Positions 26,544-32,096 of a DNA stretch of 32,096 nucleotides are shown one piece after another (position 1 is the first letter of the stretch; every line of letters starts with the position of its first letter). A program made the position numbers and the translations under genes. Where the stretch lies: NCBI GenBank assembly GCA_944393225.1, contig CALXZK010000017.1, positions 1 to 32,096 on the forward strand, given 5' to 3'. Origin of the DNA: an uncultured Alphaproteobacteria bacterium. Lineage in GTDB: Bacteria > Pseudomonadota > Alphaproteobacteria > RF32 > CAG-239. Under the pieces are notes generated by a model that did no database searches, was not told the DNA's origin, and saw only the letters and a program-made list of their open reading frames with translations.

Positions 26544-27404
26544 TTATTCCTTATAGGACAAAGTTTTCTTCTTTGTCGTTAATCCTTTATATATTCCCGA
26601 TACAATGCCTCTCAACCAATCGAATCCGGAGAGTTTGATTTCGCGGGCGAGAATATCCCCTTTTAATATCTTTTTTATCATAATATTGGTTAAGGAAAGG
26701 ATAATACATACTTCTATGCGCAAACTTAAGCTTTTTATCAGTTCAGGTAAAATGCAGCCTTCTTTGACCAAGCCTAAAGTTTTTTCCATAATGTGCTTAA
26801 CGGCCTTTTGGACGCTGATGGATGATTTGTCCTGAACTAAATCTTCCGTACGCAAATGATATTTTTTCATAATTTCTGCCGGAAGATAAAGGCGCTTTAA
26901 CAAACTGACATCATATTTTAAATCTTGAACATGATTGACAATTTGCAAAGCTACGCAGAGTGAAGTTGCCGGTAAGTAAGTTGAAGGATTTTCCTGATGT
27001 ACCGCAAGCATAAATTTTCCGACCGGTGCGGCGGAATATTTACAATAATCCACCAACTGTCCCCAAGTTTGATAATCAAAGCCAAGCGAATCTTTACGAA
27101 AAGCGATGAGTAAATCGGTTGCCAAATCGGGGGACAAATTATGTTTGGCAAATTCATCTTTCAAGGTTTGAACAAATTTGAGTTTTTGCCCTTTGTAGCT
27201 TTTTTGACCGGTAAAAATTTCTTCCAGTTCATAAAGTTTATCAACTTTGTTTTGCGGTTTGAGGTGCGGATTATCGGCAATATCATCGGCATAGCGCGCA
27301 AAACGATAATAGTCGGAAACAATTTTGCGGATGTTGCGATTAAACATCATCATACCGACGGGAAAGTTTTCTTGATGTTTATTTTTGTGGCGCAGCTTCA
27401 TCAT
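26544..27404 (-). CDS. hpnC: Hydroxysqualene synthase
   Basis: A 286-residue relative of HpnD with the HpnC form of the motifs: [12 protein letters not shown] (36-46, metal ligands D40, D41, D44) and [12 protein letters not shown] (154-165) instead of NxxRDxxED. The opening HQENFPVG is also typical of HpnC. It converts presqualene diphosphate to hydroxysqualene. The start (ATGATG; the second ATG, 27401, is equally possible) lies inside the end of trmFO with an overlap of about 26 bases and only a weak ribosome binding site, which implies translational coupling. Confidence 0.87.
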   Translation of the reverse strand: MMKLRHKNKHQENFPVGMMMFNRNIRKIVSDYYRFARYADDIADNPHLKPQNKVDKLYELEEIFTGQKSYKGQKLKFVQTLKDEFAKHNLSPDLATDLLIAFRKDSLGFDYQTWGQLVDYCKYSAAPVGKFMLAVHQENPSTYLPATSLCVALQIVNHVQDLKYDVSLLKRLYLPAEIMKKYHLRTEDLVQDKSSISVQKAVKHIMEKTLGLVKEGCILPELIKSLSLRIEVCIILSLTNIMIKKILKGDILAREIKLSGFDWLRGIVSGIYKGLTTKKKTLSYKE

Positions 27405-28758
27405 GCTTTATCTCGCTTATCCATTGTTCGATTTCTTTTAATGCGCGTTCGGAATAGGCTTTCTTTCTATCCATACCTTTAATTTTTCTGAATTTTCCAT
27501 TGGCGGTTCTTTCGCCGCTGATGGTCGGAAAAATACCAAAGTTGATATTCATGGGTTGAAAATCTTCAATATTGGTATCATCAATCAAGTGATTGAGCAT
27601 TGAGCCGAAAGCCGTGTTGCGTGGCGGCAAAATCGGGGTATTGCCATTGAGTTGTTCGGCAGCAAAATAACCCGCCATATAGCCAACGCAGGCACTTTCA
27701 ATGTAGCCTTCGCAACCGGTAATTTGTCCGGCAAAGCGAATGTTCGGGCGTTTTTTGAGGCGCAAAAATTCATCAAGCAGAATCGGCGATTTGATAAAGG
27801 TGTTTTTATGAATGCCGCCCAAACGTGCAAATTCGGCATTTTCCAAACCCGGAATCATGCGGAAAATACGTTGTTGTTCACCGTATTTCAGTTTGGTTTG
27901 AAAACCGACCATGTTGCGCAAAGTATCCTCTTTGTTATCTTGGCGCAATTGAACAATGGCATAAGGTTTTTCTTCAGAATGAGGGTTGGTCAGGCCAATG
28001 GGTTTCATCGGACCGTAGGCAAGGGTTTCTACACCGCGCTCCGCCATAACTTCAATCGGCAAGCAACCTTCGAAATAGTGAACGTCTTCCCAGTCGTGAA
28101 AATCTACTTTTTCACCGTTTAAGAGCTCGTTAACAAAGGCATAATATTGCTCTTGGCTGAGCGGGCAGTTGATGTAATCCAGCTTATCACCTTTATCGTA
28201 GCGAGATTGATACCATGCCTTGCTGAAATCGATGCTTTCTTTATAGACAACAGGTGCAATCGCATCAAAAAAAGACAAAGACTGATTATCGACAAAGTCT
28301 AAAATATCGTGTGCCAATTTGTCCGAGGTTAAAGGACCGGTGGCAATAATGACATCACCAAAATTTTCATCGGGAAGTTTTGTGATTTCTTCATGCGTTA
28401 CTTCAATTAAGGGGTGGTTCTTGATTTTATCCGTGACCATTTGAGAGAAAGCCACTCTATCTACAGCCAAAGCACCGCCTGCTGGAACCTTGGTGGCATC
28501 GGCACAAGCCATGATTAATGAGCCGGCACGGCGCATTTCTTCGTGCATCAAGCCAACGGCATTGTGTTCGTAATCGTCCGAGCGCAAAGAGTTGGAACAA
28601 ACTAACTCGGCAAAATTTTCGGTCTTATGAGCCGGAGAATAGTTAAGCGGGCGCATCTCATGCAAAATGACGTGAATGCCTCTTTGGGCAGCTTGCCAAG
28701 CAGCTTCACTTCCGGCTAAGCCTGCACCGATGATATGTAATGTTCTTTTTTCCATCAT
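27379..28758 (-). CDS. trmFO: Methylenetetrahydrofolate-tRNA-(uracil-5-)-methyltransferase
   Basis: A 459-residue flavoenzyme that makes m5U54 (ribothymidine) in the tRNA T-loop, with methylenetetrahydrofolate as carbon donor and FAD as reductant. FAD binding is shown by [12 protein letters not shown] (9-20). The family's two cysteines are C54 in [10 protein letters not shown] and C232 in FEGCLPIE, and GCEGYIES (348-355) is the C-terminal signature. Two adjacent ATG codons (28758, 28755) follow AAGGAAAC; either may be used. It is the first gene of an operon with hpnC, hpnD and hpnE; there is no functional link that I know of, so the pairing is probably only transcriptional. Confidence 0.95.
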   Translation of the reverse strand: MMEKRTLHIIGAGLAGSEAAWQAAQRGIHVILHEMRPLNYSPAHKTENFAELVCSNSLRSDDYEHNAVGLMHEEMRRAGSLIMACADATKVPAGGALAVDRVAFSQMVTDKIKNHPLIEVTHEEITKLPDENFGDVIIATGPLTSDKLAHDILDFVDNQSLSFFDAIAPVVYKESIDFSKAWYQSRYDKGDKLDYINCPLSQEQYYAFVNELLNGEKVDFHDWEDVHYFEGCLPIEVMAERGVETLAYGPMKPIGLTNPHSEEKPYAIVQLRQDNKEDTLRNMVGFQTKLKYGEQQRIFRMIPGLENAEFARLGGIHKNTFIKSPILLDEFLRLKKRPNIRFAGQITGCEGYIESACVGYMAGYFAAEQLNGNTPILPPRNTAFGSMLNHLIDDTNIEDFQPMNINFGIFPTISGERTANGKFRKIKGMDRKKAYSERALKEIEQWISEIKHDEAAPQK

Positions 28759-28780
28759 GTTTCCTTAATTTATTTCTTTC

Positions 28781-28809
28781 TTTATAGGCAAAGGCACAAG
28801 AATTGTAAA
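28781..28809 (-). promoter_or_regulatory. Promoter of the trmFO-hpnCDE operon
   Basis: On the minus strand TTTACA (28804-28809), a 17-bp spacer and TATAAA (28781-28786) match the sigma70 consensus at five of six positions each. It lies about 25 bp upstream of the trmFO start. Confidence 0.65.
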
Positions 28810-28843
28810 TATAAAAGTTCTTTTGATAAATATGTCGAAATGT

Positions 28844-28872
28844 TTGCTATGTGCTAAAAATTGGGTTAGCAT
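28844..28872 (+). promoter_or_regulatory. Promoter of the exported-protein/chpT/cheR operon
   Basis: TTGCTA (28844-28849), a 17-bp spacer and TAGCAT (28867-28872) lie about 20 bp upstream of the first ATG. The -10 sits in the same TTAGCATGA context as at the ndk promoter. Confidence 0.45.
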
Positions 28873-28892
28873 GACTACCAGTTAATCGATTA

Positions 28893-30017
28893 ATGAAAAG
28901 AGTTGTTTTTATGAAGCGTTGTTTGGGAATCAAGCCTTTGTTATGTGTGCTTTCTGCGGTTGTTGCTGCAGAAAATGCTTTGGCACAAAATGCAAGCTTT
29001 TCTCAAATGAATGGTTTGCAACCTCTTACAACTTCCGCTCCCGCCGAAAATGGAAATTTTATGTTGGAAGAAGATATGAATTTTGGTTCTGATAATGACG
29101 TTAATTTTGAACCAAGTGCTACTATTTCTCCCAGCGTGCAACGAAATTTGCAAACACCGGTTGCTCCGCCGCCGAGCAAAGTTAATGTCGGAATGGATGT
29201 CAAAGGAGATACTTTAACCGAAACCTTGCAGCAGCAAGATCAACAAAAACTTTCCGGTGTTAAATTGCCCGATGTATCCGGTACGTGGGTGGATCAACTT
29301 GCTTCTAGCGTTCCGCAAGCAATCGCTTCAAAATCGCAAGAAAACACTGAGAATGGTTCAGATGCCGATGAAACTTTGAATAGTTTGATGGACAATTCTC
29401 GCGGTAGAGGAAAGCGCTCCAACGCTTCCGTGTTTGATATATCCGGAATTATGTTGCGCATGAATTTGGCTCAGGCGGAAAAAGCTATGATGGTGCGCGG
29501 TTTTAAACGTGTTTCTCAAAAAATGGAAATTCCTAATTTTATTAAATGGCGTAACGAAGAAACATGCCGCAATAACGGGGTGGTCGGTTATGAACGATTG
29601 ATGAATTGTGTTGTGGAGATTGCCAAGAAAAATAATTATCAATATGTTGAAACCGCAAAATATGCGAAATATTCTACCAAAGAAGAAGTTGAGATAAAAT
29701 TGACTTCTAATTTTACCGGTAATAAAATTTATCGTATCATGTATAAAAGCATGTCGGGAAAAGTTGTCGGAAGCGGTGCAAAGGCTGCTTATTTGCGTAA
29801 TATTAAAGTTTATGATTTTTGGAAAAAGGTTAACCAAAAATACGGGAATCCCGATAATAAAGAAGAAGTTACTTGGGGTTTGGGTATGAACAAACCTTAT
29901 ATGAAGGCTTCTACCGGATTTTTGGTGTTGGAAGATCCGATGCTCAGAGAACTGGATTATACCAGAATGTCTCGTGAGGACCAACGTTTTATGAATACGG
30001 ATTTGTATAGTTTTTAA
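28893..30017 (+). CDS. Exported protein of unknown function
   Basis: A 374-residue protein with a Sec-type signal peptide: basic start, hydrophobic core at about 13-26 and probable cleavage after ALA at 29-31. Residues 32-180 are low in complexity (Gln, Ser, Asn, Pro, acidic residues) and look disordered. Residues 181-374 look folded, with one cysteine pair (C225, C239). This part opens with DISGIMLRMNLAQAEKAMMVRGF, given here only in outline: it resembles the 'G-x-x-LGM-x-x-x-EA-x-x-x-L-x-x-x-GF' pattern of some alphaproteobacterial periplasmic proteins, and it contains NQKYGNP later, as such proteins often do. Function unknown. Two starts are possible: 28893, or the ATG at 28911, which gives a more compact signal peptide; neither has a strong ribosome binding site. 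It is followed by chpT after 11 bases. Confidence 0.6.
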   Translation: MKRVVFMKRCLGIKPLLCVLSAVVAAENALAQNASFSQMNGLQPLTTSAPAENGNFMLEEDMNFGSDNDVNFEPSATISPSVQRNLQTPVAPPPSKVNVGMDVKGDTLTETLQQQDQQKLSGVKLPDVSGTWVDQLASSVPQAIASKSQENTENGSDADETLNSLMDNSRGRGKRSNASVFDISGIMLRMNLAQAEKAMMVRGFKRVSQKMEIPNFIKWRNEETCRNNGVVGYERLMNCVVEIAKKNNYQYVETAKYAKYSTKEEVEIKLTSNFTGNKIYRIMYKSMSGKVVGSGAKAAYLRNIKVYDFWKKVNQKYGNPDNKEEVTWGLGMNKPYMKASTGFLVLEDPMLRELDYTRMSREDQRFMNTDLYSF

Positions 30018-30028
30018 AGGGTAAAAAG

Positions 30029-30631
30029 ATGAATAAGACTCCTGTTACGGAATTGGTTTGTACAAGAATCAGCCATGATTTAATCGGTAATATTGGTGCG
30101 GTTGCCAACGCAGTGGAACTGCTGGAAGAAGGTGATACCGATTTTTTGGATGATATTAAAGAAATTTTGAAGGTGAGTTCTTCGGTTTTATCTGCCCGTT
30201 TAAAGTTCTTCCGTATGGCTTTTGGCTTGGATAATGCTAACCTGACAGACATGTCCCTTGTGGAAAAAACGACCAAAGATTACTTAAAAACGATTGGAAA
30301 TAAAAATTTTCCAATAAATTTAAATCTTGGGGATTATTCCATAAAATTTACCAGAATCATGATGTTATCAGTAATGATATTGGCAGATATCACTATCAAA
30401 GGTGGTGAAATTAATGTTTTTGAGCAGGATTGTAAACTATTTGTTAATATTTCTGCGGTATCAAAAACCTCTGCGTCGAAAACAGAAGATATTTTGGCGC
30501 TTCTCTCCGGAGAAAAGGAAGAATACCTCGCACAATACGCTCCGGTCTTCTATTTAAGGGATTTAATAAAATCATCTGATTTGCATTTGCGCATATCAGA
30601 TACTGACGTTTTGGGTTTTGTGATAGGATAA
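30029..30631 (+). CDS. chpT: ChpT-like histidine phosphotransferase
   Basis: A 200-residue dimerising phosphotransferase. The opening VCTRISHDLIGNIGAVANAVELLEEG matches the ChpT family in outline, and H16 in SHDLIG is the residue that carries the phosphoryl group. Residues 1-75 form the helical hairpin; the rest is the worn, ATPase-like C-terminal domain, which shows no N or G box. In Caulobacter ChpT passes phosphate from CckA to CtrA and CpdR. Here it stands directly before a single-domain receiver, which may be one of its targets. AAGGG lies 7 bases upstream. No CckA or CtrA gene is in the window. Confidence 0.82.
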   Translation: MNKTPVTELVCTRISHDLIGNIGAVANAVELLEEGDTDFLDDIKEILKVSSSVLSARLKFFRMAFGLDNANLTDMSLVEKTTKDYLKTIGNKNFPINLNLGDYSIKFTRIMMLSVMILADITIKGGEINVFEQDCKLFVNISAVSKTSASKTEDILALLSGEKEEYLAQYAPVFYLRDLIKSSDLHLRISDTDVLGFVIG

Positions 30632-30641
30632 GGGGAAGATT

Positions 30642-31007
30642 ATGGCAACTTGTTTGATTGCTGACGATTCAAAAATTATCCGTATGGTGCTTGCTAAAAT
30701 CATGACCAATTTGGGTTTTGATGTGATTGAAGCCGAGGATGGTGAAGACGTGGTTAAACAATGGCGCCAAACACCCTTAGACTTGATTATCATGGATTGG
30801 CGTTTGCCTGTGATGGAAGGTATTGATGTGTTGTATATGATCCGTTCTAATACCAAAATGCAACAACCTAAAATTATCTTTTGCTCTTCTTTGACTGCTG
30901 AAGCCAAAATCAGAGAAGCTTTGCAAGGCGGTGCAGATGATTATATTATGAAACCTTTTGATGAAGAAATTATAGAAAGCAAAATTACCATGTTGGGGTT
31001 GATGTAG
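30642..31007 (+). CDS. Single-domain response regulator (CheY/CpdR-like)
   Basis: A 121-residue stand-alone receiver. The acidic pocket is D8 and D9, the phosphoryl acceptor is D52 in IIMDWRLPVMEG, S82/S83 sit at the switch Thr/Ser position, and K104 lies in MKPFD. It has no output domain, so it must act by binding a partner. GGGGAAG lies 4 bases upstream. It is 10 bases after chpT and 9 bases before cheR, so it may take phosphate from ChpT and control the methyltransferase or another target. Confidence 0.92.
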   Translation: MATCLIADDSKIIRMVLAKIMTNLGFDVIEAEDGEDVVKQWRQTPLDLIIMDWRLPVMEGIDVLYMIRSNTKMQQPKIIFCSSLTAEAKIREALQGGADDYIMKPFDEEIIESKITMLGLM

Positions 31008-31016
31008 GGGGCCGCC

Positions 31017-31955
31017 ATGCGAAAATGCGATTTTGATTTTTTGATTGATCTTCTCAACCGACAAGCAGGATGGAACTTTTCGGAACGTGAATATTTTTCT
31101 ATTGATAAAAAAATTTCGAATTTTATTCGTGAAAAAGGTTTTGCTTCCGTTGAAGATTTGATTACCGAACTTAAATCCGGTCAAAAGGCTCTTATCTCAC
31201 AAGTGATTGAAAATCTTGCTTTTGCTGATACACATTTCTTCAGAGATTGGTCTGTCTTTCAACAATTTGAACAATATGTTCTGCCGTTGGTTAAAGAAAC
31301 AAATCGTAATATTAAAAAATTGCGTATTTTGAGCTTGGGTTGCTCTACCGGACAAGAAGTTTATTCTATTGCAATTGCCGTGAACAGAGTTTTGCCTTTT
31401 AGTGATTGGCAAATTGATATTATCGGTACGGATTTGTCTTCTGCCGCCATTGCCAAAGCACAACGCGGTTACTATGATCAATTTGAAATTCAAAACGGCT
31501 TAAAAGCAGGCTTGATGATTGATAATTTTACTTTAGACGGAACCAACTGGAAGGTGAACGACAATATTAAAAAAATGGTAGAATTTCGTCGTTATAACCT
31601 TCTTGATGAAGCTACATTCAAAGAAGATTTTGATATTATCTTTTGTCGTAATGTCTTACGCTTCTTTACACCGGAATTGCAAGAGCAACTTTGCGCAAAA
31701 ATTCACAGTATGCAAGTTCCCGGTGGAATTTTATATGTCGGTAAAGGTGAAGAAGTTAGAGGTTTAACAGAATTCTATGGCGTTGTTCCGGGAATGTCTT
31801 GCGCATATCAATTTAAAGAAGTTAAAGATGTGGTATTGCCTTCTCAACAAGATTTTAGCGTGCAAGAAACTGCTAATGACGATACACCGCATTTTATTCG
31901 TCCGGCATCTCTTGCTAACAGAAGACCTTTGATGTCTGATATTTTAAGAAAATAA
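31017..31955 (+). CDS. CheR-type protein-glutamate methyltransferase
   Basis: A 312-residue S-adenosylmethionine-dependent enzyme. An N-terminal helical domain (about 1-75) ends with ADTHFFRDWSVF. The Rossmann part shows LSLGCSTGQEVYSIAI (SAM site), IGTDLSSAAIAKA and FDIIFCRNVLRFF, all in the CheR order. It would methylate glutamates in chemoreceptors or a related target. There is no CheB, CheA, CheW or receptor gene in the window, and the partner genes are chpT and a receiver, so the real substrate is open. The last 45 residues, after the catalytic domain, are polar and probably flexible. GGGGG lies 5 bases upstream of the ATG. Confidence 0.85.
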   Translation: MRKCDFDFLIDLLNRQAGWNFSEREYFSIDKKISNFIREKGFASVEDLITELKSGQKALISQVIENLAFADTHFFRDWSVFQQFEQYVLPLVKETNRNIKKLRILSLGCSTGQEVYSIAIAVNRVLPFSDWQIDIIGTDLSSAAIAKAQRGYYDQFEIQNGLKAGLMIDNFTLDGTNWKVNDNIKKMVEFRRYNLLDEATFKEDFDIIFCRNVLRFFTPELQEQLCAKIHSMQVPGGILYVGKGEEVRGLTEFYGVVPGMSCAYQFKEVKDVVLPSQQDFSVQETANDDTPHFIRPASLANRRPLMSDILRK

Positions 31956-31990
31956 AAAAAGTTTATCTGCCAAACTCAGAAAAATCTGAG

Positions 31991-32027
31991 AAAAAAAGCG
32001 CCTCATAATTTTGAGGCGCTTTTTTTA
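31991..32027 (+). terminator. Terminator after the cheR gene
   Basis: AGCGCCTCA (31998-32006) pairs perfectly with TGAGGCGCT (32013-32021) around TAATTT, with A before and T after. A weaker hairpin, CTCAGA/TCTGAG (31975-31991), lies just upstream of it. Confidence 0.9.
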
Positions 32028-32043
32028 TGATTCGAACGTAACA

Positions 32044-32063
32044 CTACCTGCGTAAGCAGGTAG
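32044..32063. repeat. Palindromic hairpin element at the right edge
   Basis: CTACCTGC (32044-32051) and GCAGGTAG (32056-32063) form a perfect 8-bp stem with a GTAA loop of the stable GNRA type. No T-run follows, so it is not a terminator. It resembles the CCTGCGNAAGCAGG-type palindromes scattered between genes in many Proteobacteria; only one copy is visible here. Confidence 0.5.
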
Positions 32064-32096
32064 ATGTAGACATACCCATATCTTCGCGCTATAAAG

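Noticed and set aside
31975..31991. CTCAGA/TCTGAG hairpin as a separate terminator
   Set aside because: It is followed by A, not T, on the plus strand and has no T-run on the minus strand; the hairpin at 31998-32021 is the real terminator.

Overview
The window reads as chromosome of a low-GC alphaproteobacterium with an anaerobic, fermentative way of life, most like the uncultured gut-associated Rhodospirillales-type lineages; the placement is inferred from gene content. Alphaproteobacterial markers are a ChpT-type histidine phosphotransferase, a DUF2066 protein followed by a PerM/AI-2E permease, the hpnCDE squalene genes, and an FtsZ with a very long linker. Fermentation is indicated by a group-B-like [FeFe] hydrogenase and a pta-ackA pair. 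I see no tRNA, rRNA, CRISPR array, transposase or phage gene, and no gene-free stretch longer than about 230 bases.

Layout. 1-232: AT-rich edge with an imperfect direct repeat and the hydrogenase terminator. 233-1702 (-): [FeFe] hydrogenase. 1922-4482 (+): two tandem, divergent GGDEF/EAL-derived proteins behind a strong-looking promoter. 4546-9475 (-): self-regulated efflux operon tetR, membrane fusion protein, RND pump, with an AcrR-like operator over the -10. 9648-11189 (+): an unrecognised helical protein. 11260-13466 (-): pta-ackA. 13627-16186 (+): ndk, DUF2066 protein, AI-2E family permease. 16305-24587 (+): a shortened division and cell wall cluster, mraY-ftsW-murG-murB-ftsQ-ftsA-ftsZ, without murD, murC and ddl. 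24638-28758 (-): trmFO-hpnC-hpnD-hpnE. 28893-31955 (+): an exported protein of unknown function, chpT, a single-domain response regulator and a CheR-type methyltransferase, closed by a strong terminator. 32044-32063: a perfect palindromic hairpin at the right edge.

How the parts work together. Pta and AckA turn acetyl-CoA into acetate and ATP, and the hydrogenase belongs to the same reduced-ferredoxin economy, as catalyst or redox sensor. The dcw block makes lipid I/II, supplies MurB for precursor synthesis, and builds the Z-ring from FtsZ, FtsA, FtsQ and FtsW. HpnC, HpnD and HpnE together make squalene from farnesyl diphosphate; the cyclase that would lead to hopanoids is not here. Signalling is represented by the degenerate EAL pair and by the ChpT/receiver/CheR operon. 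Three convergent gene pairs each end in a compact hairpin flanked by A and T runs that can terminate from both sides.

The least explained parts are the tandem EAL-like pair with its half-site-rich promoter, the orphan 513-residue protein, and the exported protein that leads the chpT-receiver-cheR operon.
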